Source of the DNA: an uncultured Bacteroidales bacterium
Lineage (GTDB): Bacteria; Bacteroidota; Bacteroidia; Bacteroidales; Lentimicrobiaceae
Length of the DNA: 64,000 nt
Direction of reading: 5' to 3'
Assembly (NCBI GenBank): GCA_937894795.1
Contig: CALCQV010000137.1
Coordinates: 38,875 to 102,874, forward strand
The position numbers and the translations under genes are program-made. Positions 26,328-34,532 of the stretch are shown one piece after another. Within the stretch, counting starts at the first letter, position 1. Each line of letters opens with the position of its first letter. The notes beneath the pieces were generated by a model. The model saw only the letters and a program-made list of their open reading frames with translations. It was not told the DNA's origin and did not search any database.

Positions 26328-26397
26328 TTGGCTCCGCTCAGTTGGTTGGAGCATCCCGACGTTAAGTCGGGAGGGTCATTGAATTCAGCTGGGATTC
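26328..26397 (+). pseudogene. Decayed tRNA-like sequence downstream of tRNA-Asn
   Basis: The D-arm part (gctcagttggttggagcatc) closely repeats the tRNA-Asn D arm, and ccgac-gttaa-gtcgg plus gagggtc mirrors its anticodon arm and variable loop. The acceptor stem and T arm do not form, and the anticodon loop is rearranged. It looks like a partial, degenerated copy of a tRNA gene. Confidence 0.5.
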
Positions 26398-26759
26398 ATT
26401 TTGCACCTGTAACTACACGCTAACTATTCTCTATGTATTCACTAACTAGTCACCTTGTTATTTTTATATAGTGGGTACTTAGTGGGTACAAGGTGAATAT
26501 ATAGTGACGTAAAATAAATCCCAACCCTGACTTTTAATAATCGTCTTTGCTCAGGATCATGCAGCAGTCCTTTTCTCCATTTAATTGACACCATTCGCTC
26601 ATGAATACTGGTAAATGTTTTACACATTTACTTGCTTCAACCTTAATAATGTTGTAATTTTATATACTTGTATTCCCCCCGGATCTAGGAGTCCCAGATG
26701 TGCTGTAAAACTCTTTACGGTAGTACAATTTGCAATTATAGGACTTTAAAACCAAGTAT
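26398..26759. other. Non-coding stretch without recognised content
   Basis: No convincing gene. A short minus-strand open frame at 26442-26627 (61 codons) resembles nothing I can name. Contains a repeated gtgggtac (two copies near 26471 and 26483). It could be the residue of an element that once used the tRNA gene as target, but no attachment-site repeat was found. Confidence 0.35.
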
Positions 26760-28949
26760 ATGAGAACAATTATTCACATTCTACTCCTTAGTGGCTTCAT
26801 TTTTAATCTTAATGTTATAACTGCTTCTGCACAAATATCAATCGGCGGCTATAACGTTTATTATGGAAGCCTTCATAACCATTCAGGTTATTCTGATGGT
26901 GAGGGGACACCTGAGCAGGCATATCAATATGCCAGAAACAATGGCCAACTTGACTTTTTTGGATTATCTGACCATGGAGAATTGTTATCTTCCACTGAAT
27001 GGAATAATATTAAATTAGCGGCTAACAATGCAAATCAGGAAGGCGTATTTTCTACTTTCTATGGGTTTGAATGGTCCAGCTTCTGGAGTTATGGACATGT
27101 ATCTATCTTCAATACTGACGACTACTGTGGTTTTCCGACGGTTGGCAGTTTCAATTCACTTCTTACATGGATAAATAGTCGTAATGGGATTGCATTTTTT
27201 AATCATCCCGGTTGGGATAATTTAGCATATACCGAATTTGACCATTTCACTGACACCCCTTCCTCAAAATTCGTGGGAATAGAACTATGGAATGACCATG
27301 GCGGTTTCAGTACATACTACTACAATGATGGATTTTTTTCTAATGATGGCAATAAGAGTTATTATGATGAGGCTCTTATCAGAGGTTGGGAGATAGGGGC
27401 ATCAGGAGGTGATGATAATCATTCGGCTACCTGGGGAACAGCGACACCTATGAGAATGGCAGTTCTAGCTCCTGAAAATACTCGTAGTGGAATAATGATT
27501 GCTATAAATGCACGTAGATTCTATTCCACTATCGATAAAAACCTGGGATTGTCCTTTAAGATCAACGGATCAGAAATGGGATCTTCTATACCGACAGGTA
27601 ATTATGATGCTGTTATCACTGCCACAGATGCCGATAATGAAATCTTTACACAAATTCAGCTAATTAAAAATGGAACTGTCATTAATACGTGGTTGATTTA
27701 TGACGCTGCTCCCGTATATTCTTATAATCTATCATCAATAACAGGAGATTATTACTATGTAAAAGTAACTCAATCAGATGGCGATGAAGGTATATCCTCA
27801 CCTGTACATATTACGGCACCGACAAACCAACCGCCTGTAGTTCAAATTACTGCACCTGCAAGTGGAACAACATATAATACCGGGGCAACTGTTATAATTA
27901 GTGCCACAGCATCTGATCCTGATGGTTCTGTAAATAAAGTTGAATTTTATTCCAATAATCAAAAACTTGGTGAAGACGCTTCCTCACCTTATGAGTATAA
28001 CTGGGCAAATGTGCAAAATGGTAATTATAGCCTAACTTGTAAAGCTATTGACAATCAGGGATTATCATCTGTCTCAGCAGGAGTGAATATTTCTGTTGCT
28101 ACACCATCTGCCATAATCCTTGAACAGAGAATATCAACAGGGAGTAATGATGCTGAAGAAGGTAAATCGGGAAGTGTAAATGTGACCAATGATGATCTTG
28201 AACTTGTATATGATACTAAAACAACAGGGAATCAGATTATTGGTCTTCGGTTCAATAACACAGCCATACCGCAGGGGGCAATCATTACGAAAGCTTATAT
28301 TCAGTTCACTGTGGATGAAAAATCCACAGCAAGCTGCAACTTGATGATTCAAGGAGAAGCATCAGGTAATTCACTCACATTTGTCAATACACAGAATAAT
28401 GTTTCACAACGACCAAAAACAACCACCAATGTTACATGGGTACCAGCCAAATGGAACACGGTTGGAGCCTCAGGCACAGCTCAACAAACCCCTGATATTA
28501 AGAATATAATACAGGAAATAGTCAATAGATCTGACTACCAGTCAATAGGTAATTTAACTTTCATCTTTACAGGTACAGGAAAGCGTGTAGCTGAAAGTTA
28601 TGAGGGTTCTTCCACCAAAGCTGCACTTTTACACGTGGAATATTTGTCAGCCAAAAGCTCATTGATCAATAATGAGGCGCTGACAAAACCGTCTGTTGAG
28701 CAACCTGCCAATTTAAAAGTTAAGGTATATCCTAATCCTGCTAAAGACTTTATTACTGTTAAGCTCGACGGCAATAAGATTATAGATAAAATAATATGCT
28801 TTAATTCATCAGGTCAAATAGCAGGCACCTATACAGGCGATGCAACTGGTGAATATACTATCAACTGCAGCCAATTTAAGAAAGGGCTCTATATACTAAT
28901 GATAAATTCAGGCCATTTATGCGGTGCCGGTAAATTTATTATTGAATAA
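26760..28949 (+). CDS. Secreted PHP-domain metallohydrolase with Ig-like, DNRLRE-type and T9SS sorting domains
   Basis: A 729-residue exported protein. After a signal peptide (cleavage near ASAQ) comes a PHP/CehA-like phosphoesterase domain at about residues 30-260, with YYGSLHNHSGYSDGEGTP, FGLSDHGE, FFNHPGWDN and GGDDNHS providing metal-binding His and Asp residues. Residues about 270-350 are an unassigned beta region, 355-450 an Ig-like domain (PPVVQITAPASGTTYNTGA), 455-630 a DNRLRE/CBM96-like domain, and the final 75 residues a type A T9SS sorting domain (KVYPNPAKDF..GLYILMI). It is therefore probably surface-attached or released. Substrate could be a phosphoester or sugar phosphate; unproved. 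Confidence 0.82.
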   Translation: MRTIIHILLLSGFIFNLNVITASAQISIGGYNVYYGSLHNHSGYSDGEGTPEQAYQYARNNGQLDFFGLSDHGELLSSTEWNNIKLAANNANQEGVFSTFYGFEWSSFWSYGHVSIFNTDDYCGFPTVGSFNSLLTWINSRNGIAFFNHPGWDNLAYTEFDHFTDTPSSKFVGIELWNDHGGFSTYYYNDGFFSNDGNKSYYDEALIRGWEIGASGGDDNHSATWGTATPMRMAVLAPENTRSGIMIAINARRFYSTIDKNLGLSFKINGSEMGSSIPTGNYDAVITATDADNEIFTQIQLIKNGTVINTWLIYDAAPVYSYNLSSITGDYYYVKVTQSDGDEGISSPVHITAPTNQPPVVQITAPASGTTYNTGATVIISATASDPDGSVNKVEFYSNNQKLGEDASSPYEYNWANVQNGNYSLTCKAIDNQGLSSVSAGVNISVATPSAIILEQRISTGSNDAEEGKSGSVNVTNDDLELVYDTKTTGNQIIGLRFNNTAIPQGAIITKAYIQFTVDEKSTASCNLMIQGEASGNSLTFVNTQNNVSQRPKTTTNVTWVPAKWNTVGASGTAQQTPDIKNIIQEIVNRSDYQSIGNLTFIFTGTGKRVAESYEGSSTKAALLHVEYLSAKSSLINNEALTKPSVEQPANLKVKVYPNPAKDFITVKLDGNKIIDKIICFNSSGQIAGTYTGDATGEYTINCSQFKKGLYILMINSGHLCGAGKFIIE

Positions 28950-28956
28950 TAGTTCC

Positions 28957-29012
28957 ATGAATTACTTAATAGAAAAGCCGCTGAATAGCTGCTTTTCTAT
29001 TAAGTAATTCAT
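28957..29012. repeat. 22-bp perfect inverted repeat (long hairpin)
   Basis: The arm at 28957-28978 is an exact reverse complement of 28991-29012 across a 12-base loop. It lies 8 bases after the PHP gene stop. There is no clear T-run, so it may act as an mRNA-stabilising structure or terminator for the plus-strand gene. Confidence 0.75.
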
Positions 29013-29117
29013 ATTTATCAACGCTACAAACCCAAAAGTCAGTAAAGATGATGATGGATAGTTTGAAGCAAGCAATCCCACAATAATTTATTTATTGTAA
29101 TTAGCTGTTTTAAAAAA

Positions 29118-29150
29118 AAGGGAAAACGGAGCTAAACTCCGTTTTTCCTT
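29118..29150. terminator. Terminator for the FG-GAP/ASPIC gene (bidirectional)
   Basis: Stem ggaaaacggag with ctccgttttttcc-like partner (one bulged T) flanked by A-run on the left and T-rich tract on the right, between two convergent genes. Confidence 0.65.
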
Positions 29151-29197
29151 TTCCCGACAAAATTTACCAATACTAATCAAACATTATTAAAAAGTTC

Positions 29198-30979
29198 CTA
29201 TTTCGAAATAATCAGTTTACTGGTTGTCATACTATCAGGACCCTGCAATCTAATCAAATATAAGCCGGTTGACAATCCTTCAAAACCAATTGTAGAAATC
29301 TCATTTGAGTTGAGAAAAATACTGCGTGTTAATACTTTTTGACCCAACTGATTAATAACTTCAAGATTATGTTTCCCATTTGTAGAAGCTTTAATTGAAA
29401 TAGTTCCTTTACCCCATGACGGATTCGGGTATATATTCAATGAAGCAGGAATGTTCACTTTAACGCCTGTTGTATTTGTTTCTATTATCTCATGAATTGA
29501 ATTAATGGTTGGATTCATAATCACTTGATGAATGCCGGATGGCCAATCTATTGTAATGCTATCTGCCATAGTAGCATTACCAAGTCCGAATATCTGCATA
29601 AAACTACTTCCACAATACATACCTGAATTTGAGGACACTTCGCGACTTTGTATCATTCCATCAGTATAACATTTAAGCCTTGCGCCAATAGCTGAACGGT
29701 TGGATTGAACTCCCTCCAAACGAATACTAATATAGTTATTTGTTCCACCATTATTCTGATACAATCCATGAACAATGGAAGTTGAATAAGAAGGAGTAAA
29801 AATATCAGAATAACCATCATGATTATAATCGGCTACTGTTGAACAGAAATCCCGCATGGGAGTTAATGTAACTGCATCGTCAGGCTGAGGGGTAAAGGTT
29901 TCATCCCCATTATTCAGATAAAGAAAATTAAGACGGTTGGATGAGGACCCATTATTGGAAACAGTCAGGTCAAGAAATCCATCATTATTAAAATCAAGCC
30001 ATGCTGAGCCAAATGAGTTTCCCTGATCAAGAGAAGGCACCGAATTACTTAATGTGAAGTCACCCATGCCATCGTTCACATAAAGAAAATTATGTTTAAC
30101 ACTTGCAAGGTTATTTACAGTTATAAACAGATCCATCCAGCCATCATTATTAAAATCGCCCCATGAGGCACTTTGTGTTCCAGCTGAATCATTAACGATT
30201 AATAGTGATGTCTTTTTTGTAAAAGTGCCATCTCCATTATTTTCATAAAAGCTATCATTTTCCTCAGGAAGATTATAGTAATAGTTCACTACAAACAGGT
30301 CCTGAAAACCATCATTGTTATAATCACTCCATGCTGCCGAATATGTATGGAATTCATCGGTTACAATTTCACCTTCAGTGATTTTGGCAAATGTACCATC
30401 ACCATTATTGTGATAAAGATTATTAGGTTCCATAAAGTTTGAAACAAACAGGTCAAGATAGCCATCGTTATCATAATCAGCCCATGCAGCACCCATTGAC
30501 CAGGCAGTATCATTTACAATTTCACCTTCAGTTATTCTTGTAAAAATCCCGTCACCTTCATTCCTAAATAAGAAATTCTTTGACAAGGCACTACCCTGGG
30601 CTTTAGTGTTACAGATAAACAAGTCAACATTACCATCATTATCATAATCACCCCAAACAGATGCAATAGACGGACCCTGCGTGGTGAAAATCACATTATT
30701 GGTGTCGGCATCAAAAGTTCCGTTCTGGTTGTTCTTGAATAAAGATGTATGGAGTACGTCATAATCCACAATAACCATATCATCAAATCCATCGTTATTA
30801 TAATCCCCCCATGAGGCTGAATACGTTTTCTTGCCAGTTTCAACCAGGGTTCCGGAGTCAATCTTTGTGAAGAATTGTGCGTGAGAAGTACTAATCAAAA
30901 TCATCATCTGACCAGCAAGAAGAATTGGCCTGAGATTTCTAATTACTTGTCGAAGTCTGTTGGTAGATTTTCTTTTCAT
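29198..30979 (-). CDS. Secreted FG-GAP/VCBS-repeat protein with ASPIC/UnbV domain and T9SS sorting signal
   Basis: A 593-residue exported protein. After the signal peptide there are seven FG-GAP/VCBS repeats, each with a calcium-binding D-x-N-D-G loop such as DYNNDGFDDMVIVD, DYDNDGYLDLFVSN and DFNNDGWMDLFITV, predicting a beta-propeller. Residues about 410-490 are an ASPIC/UnbV domain (SAIGARLKCYTDG, SITIDWPSG). The last 80 residues are a type A T9SS sorting domain (LNIYPNPSWGKG..GLYLIRL). It probably sits on the cell surface as an adhesin or polymer-binding protein. Function otherwise unknown. Confidence 0.85.
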   Translation of the reverse strand: MKRKSTNRLRQVIRNLRPILLAGQMMILISTSHAQFFTKIDSGTLVETGKKTYSASWGDYNNDGFDDMVIVDYDVLHTSLFKNNQNGTFDADTNNVIFTTQGPSIASVWGDYDNDGNVDLFICNTKAQGSALSKNFLFRNEGDGIFTRITEGEIVNDTAWSMGAAWADYDNDGYLDLFVSNFMEPNNLYHNNGDGTFAKITEGEIVTDEFHTYSAAWSDYNNDGFQDLFVVNYYYNLPEENDSFYENNGDGTFTKKTSLLIVNDSAGTQSASWGDFNNDGWMDLFITVNNLASVKHNFLYVNDGMGDFTLSNSVPSLDQGNSFGSAWLDFNNDGFLDLTVSNNGSSSNRLNFLYLNNGDETFTPQPDDAVTLTPMRDFCSTVADYNHDGYSDIFTPSYSTSIVHGLYQNNGGTNNYISIRLEGVQSNRSAIGARLKCYTDGMIQSREVSSNSGMYCGSSFMQIFGLGNATMADSITIDWPSGIHQVIMNPTINSIHEIIETNTTGVKVNIPASLNIYPNPSWGKGTISIKASTNGKHNLEVINQLGQKVLTRSIFLNSNEISTIGFEGLSTGLYLIRLQGPDSMTTSKLIISK

Positions 30980-31078
30980 AAGGATATGTTATTAATTATC
31001 AGTTTGTAAAATTGTTTTTGACAAAATTACATTGGGAGAAGCCCCTTAAAAAGCGTATTTATACCTGATTTTTGGTAA

Positions 31079-31483
31079 TCATGATTTTATATCAGATCTG
31101 ATATCAGGAAAATATTCGCCTCCTTCCATCACGGCAGTATATGCCTCACTGATTTGTAAAAGACTAGGTGGTTTCAACAGAAATCCTTTAACTCCGGCTG
31201 CTCTGGCTTCATCAAGGTACTGTTCTTCTCCATACATAGTCAGAATAATAATCCTGATGTCGGGATGCAGTATCATAGCTTCGCGAGCTAATTCAATGCC
31301 ATTAATATCAGGCATTCTGATATCAAGGAACACCAGATCAGGTTTAGTATTTCTGATTAATTCCAGAAACTGCACGCCATTCCCCGCTTCATTAATCATA
31401 GTTACTTCAGGAATTTCCTGAACCATTAACTTAAGACCACGCAGAAACGCTTTGTAATCATCCACTAATACTATATGCGACAT
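31079..31483 (-). CDS. Stand-alone receiver-domain response regulator
   Basis: A 134-residue protein consisting only of a receiver domain: acidic pair D8-D9, phospho-acceptor D54 in VFLDIRMPD, and Lys in GFLLKPPS. No output domain follows; the frame ends cleanly 14 residues past the domain. It lies 90 bases downstream of a LuxR-type regulator and their shared kinase. It may buffer or branch the phosphoryl flow, or be a truncated LuxR-type regulator. Confidence 0.82.
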   Translation of the reverse strand: MSHIVLVDDYKAFLRGLKLMVQEIPEVTMINEAGNGVQFLELIRNTKPDLVFLDIRMPDINGIELAREAMILHPDIRIIILTMYGEEQYLDEARAAGVKGFLLKPPSLLQISEAYTAVMEGGEYFPDIRSDIKS

Positions 31484-31573
31484 TTAAGGATATTTAATGC
31501 CTACAAAATTACAGGTAAGACTATTTATGGAATAGCGTAAAACTACGTGATTAAAGTAACGGGTCCGGTTTTA

Positions 31574-32236
31574 TCAGATTTCGACCAAATGGTTACGAAT
31601 AGCATAAATAGCGAGATCAACAACATTCTTGGTACCGGTTTTACCTATCAGATTAGAGCGGTGACCTTCTACTGTTCTAGGACTAATAAACATTTGATCA
31701 GCAATTTCCTGGGAAGATAGTCCATGAACAATAAGTTTAAGAACCTTTAATTCTCTTGGTGTAAAGCGTTCATTCAACTTTTCTACGAAAATTGACTTTT
31801 CCTTTTTTGGTATAACAGAGGCAAGATCTGTCAGAATTTCGGATGAAAAGTAAGCATTTCCGTTACACACTGATTTAATGGCTTTCTCCAACTCATCACG
31901 TGTGACACTTTTCTGAAGAAACCCTTTAGCCCCGGCTTCAGCCATCATTTTCAAATACTTATGTTCACCGAACATCGTCAGAGCAATAATATTTAATGTT
32001 GGATACCGTTCAATAGCTCTCCTGGTAGCTTCGATGCCATCCATTTCAGGCATTTTAATATCAGTTAATACAACATCAGGCAATGAATCAGAATACCTGT
32101 CGAGAATATCCAGCATTTCTTTCCCATTATTTACCTCACCAATAACCTTAAACTCACTTACTTCATTCAACATCATTGACAATCCCTTCAAAAAGATGGG
32201 ATGATCATCAGCAATAAGAATAGTATAAATATTCAT
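31574..32236 (-). CDS. NarL/LuxR-family response regulator
   Basis: A 220-residue regulator: receiver domain with D10-D11, phospho-acceptor D59 in VVLTDIKMPE and Lys in GFLQKSVT, then a LuxR-type helix-turn-helix at about residues 155-218 (FTPRELKVLKLIVHGLSSQE followed by IADQMFISPRTVEGHRSNL). It should be phosphorylated by the kinase encoded 38 bases upstream and bind DNA. A typical NarXL-style arrangement. Confidence 0.9.
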   Translation of the reverse strand: MNIYTILIADDHPIFLKGLSMMLNEVSEFKVIGEVNNGKEMLDILDRYSDSLPDVVLTDIKMPEMDGIEATRRAIERYPTLNIIALTMFGEHKYLKMMAEAGAKGFLQKSVTRDELEKAIKSVCNGNAYFSSEILTDLASVIPKKEKSIFVEKLNERFTPRELKVLKLIVHGLSSQEIADQMFISPRTVEGHRSNLIGKTGTKNVVDLAIYAIRNHLVEI

Positions 32237-32274
32237 TATTTGAGAACTATATAATTACTGTTTTAGAAATAAAG

Positions 32275-34494
32275 CTAAACTTTGACTATGATTTGACATA
32301 TAAAGCATTTACCTGGCTCAGAGGTAAATACACAAGTGCCATTAACAGAATTCACTCTGCTCATTATGTTTGACAGACCAAGGCCCTTTGTACGTGAAGA
32401 TAACATCTTCTCAACATCGAATCCTATGCCATTATCTGTGTATTTGATCTTGAGGTGCTGCTCTTCATAACTGATAACAATACTAATTAAGGTGCTAAAT
32501 GCATGTTTTATAGTATTATTTATCAACTCACATAGAACGCGATATAATGCCACTTCCGTTTGTGAAGGGAGTCTGTTTATCCTGTCATCTGTAGTCAGAT
32601 TAATTTGAATGGTATTGGTCAAATTGATTTTGTCAATGTAGACTGATAATGCCTCAATTAATCCAAAATCATTAAGTAAATTGGGGGTCAGGTTGTTGGC
32701 AATTTCGCGTGTACTTCTAATGGATTCCTGGAGCAATTCATCCGTCATTTTAATGAATTTTGCTTGCTCTTGCGAATTTCCTTGTCGGGCAGCTATCAAC
32801 TCGAGGTAAATCTTTACAGTGGATAATAAAGGTCCAAGTCCGTCGTGAAGATCTTCAGAGAATCGGGCTCTTTCACGCTCCTCTGTCTCAATTGTATTCC
32901 TTAAGATCCTTTGTTCTATGAGTTTTCGTTCTGTAATATTTCTGACAACAGCAATGATACCTGAAGAAGCTCCGGAAGAATCATAAATCATTGCCATTTT
33001 GATTTCTCCTGAAAAGGTGCTTCCATCTTTTCGTAACATAACATATTGAGACTCCTTTCCATATTTCCCTAAATAAAACGATGCCAGGTTATCTCTAAAA
33101 CGGGCTACATCTGAATCAGCAATAAATTTTTCAAGTTTAGAACCTACGATCTCCTTTTCATCATCAATCCTGAATAATGGCTTGCTCTGAGAACTGGCAA
33201 AAGTAATATATCCTCTTGAATCAGCTTCCAGTACAGCATCAGGTGTTGCGCTTATGAGTTTTCTGTATCGCTCTTCTCTTTCACTAAGATCACGGGTTCT
33301 TAACATGACAATATTTTCCAGTTCTATATTGAGTCGCTTTTTATTCCTGTATCTTATGAAGAGGATAATAATAGCAACTAAGATTAGAATGGAAATAAAA
33401 ATGAAGGAATTCCTAATGTCTCTTTCTTTTGCGATCTGCAGTTTCTGCATTGCATTCTCTTTAGCTTGATGCTCTGTCTGGTATTTGACCTGCATTTCTG
33501 CTATTGACTGTGCATTCTTTGTTGTAAAGATACTGTCCTTAAGAACATCGTATTTATTAAAATACACATTGAAACTATCATTATTGCTTGTTGCGCTATA
33601 ATATCTTGTCAATGACCTATAACTAAATAAAAGCACATCCTGTAATCCGAGTCGTTCAGATATTTCAAGTGCCTGTTTGAAATACCGACCAGCCATAGGA
33701 TAATTCTTCATCATCAAATATGTCTCACCAATAGAATTTGAGATATAGGCTACTTCCCATGAATGTGACAATTTTGTGGCAATCTCTAATGCTTTGCTAT
33801 CTGTTTCAAGGGCTTTTGCATATTGCCCCTTACTTCTGTATACGAGTGACAGATTGTTTAATGCGCTGCTGATACCTGCTGAATCTCTGATCTGCTCAAG
33901 CAATTGAATTGACTGGTTTAATGTTTCAAATGCTTTAGAATCCTTTCCCATGGATGCAAGCAGACTACCCAGATTAGTTAGGATAGATGCTTCCATCTTC
34001 TTATTACCCGTTTTTCTAATAAGTTCAAGTGATTGGTTATAGAAAACTAGGGCCTTTGCATTATTGCCTAATGCATAGAATACGTTTCCAATACTGTTTA
34101 ATGTAGTGCCTATTTTATAATTATCATTACTTTTTTCTCTGATTTTTAGTGATTTATACAACCAATCCAGTGAATTATTGAAAGAATTGGCATAAAAATA
34201 TGCAATGCCAAGATTATGATAAACTTCTGCAGTAGCGCTATCAATACCAATCCTATTGGCAGTTTCAAGTGCAATTTTACCATACTTGATGCTGCTATCA
34301 GGCGCCACTTTCCAATAGGCTATGATAATTTCGTTGAGTAAAGCAAGTTCTTGCTTGTCATCACTTTCAATGGTTGAAAGCTTCTTAAGAAGGCTATCAG
34401 TCGATATTTCTTCAATGGAAGCTTCAGCTATTCCGGCATAAAGAACAATTAATTGAAAGAATATTATCTGAAAAATCTTACTGAGGGCCCTCAT
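32275..34494 (-). CDS. TPR/PAS sensor histidine kinase (NarX-type)
   Basis: A 739-residue kinase. A signal/anchor sequence is followed by about seven TPR units (residues 40-320, for example LNSIGNVFYALGNNAKALVFY), a membrane helix near 365-385 (IFISILILVAIIILFIRY), a PAS domain at about 405-520 and a HisKA_3 domain with H550 in FSEDLHDGLGPLLS, then an HATPase with NGIGFDVEKM. HisKA_3 kinases pair with LuxR-type regulators, matching the downstream gene. The periplasmic TPRs suggest that the input is a protein contact. Confidence 0.88.
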   Translation of the reverse strand: MRALSKIFQIIFFQLIVLYAGIAEASIEEISTDSLLKKLSTIESDDKQELALLNEIIIAYWKVAPDSSIKYGKIALETANRIGIDSATAEVYHNLGIAYFYANSFNNSLDWLYKSLKIREKSNDNYKIGTTLNSIGNVFYALGNNAKALVFYNQSLELIRKTGNKKMEASILTNLGSLLASMGKDSKAFETLNQSIQLLEQIRDSAGISSALNNLSLVYRSKGQYAKALETDSKALEIATKLSHSWEVAYISNSIGETYLMMKNYPMAGRYFKQALEISERLGLQDVLLFSYRSLTRYYSATSNNDSFNVYFNKYDVLKDSIFTTKNAQSIAEMQVKYQTEHQAKENAMQKLQIAKERDIRNSFIFISILILVAIIILFIRYRNKKRLNIELENIVMLRTRDLSEREERYRKLISATPDAVLEADSRGYITFASSQSKPLFRIDDEKEIVGSKLEKFIADSDVARFRDNLASFYLGKYGKESQYVMLRKDGSTFSGEIKMAMIYDSSGASSGIIAVVRNITERKLIEQRILRNTIETEERERARFSEDLHDGLGPLLSTVKIYLELIAARQGNSQEQAKFIKMTDELLQESIRSTREIANNLTPNLLNDFGLIEALSVYIDKINLTNTIQINLTTDDRINRLPSQTEVALYRVLCELINNTIKHAFSTLISIVISYEEQHLKIKYTDNGIGFDVEKMLSSRTKGLGLSNIMSRVNSVNGTCVFTSEPGKCFICQIIVKV

Positions 34495-34532
34495 CTTCTG
34501 AATTTTATACCCGGGTAAAAGTATAAAATTAA

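Noticed and set aside
26442..26627. Minus-strand 61-codon open frame as an integrase remnant beside tRNA-Asn
   Set aside because: No recombinase motif is present; the frame looks like chance in AT-rich DNA.
29198..30979. Repeated D-x-N-D-G segments as DNA tandem repeats or CRISPR
   Set aside because: The repetition is at protein level (FG-GAP units of unequal spacing); no direct DNA repeats with spacers were seen anywhere in the window.
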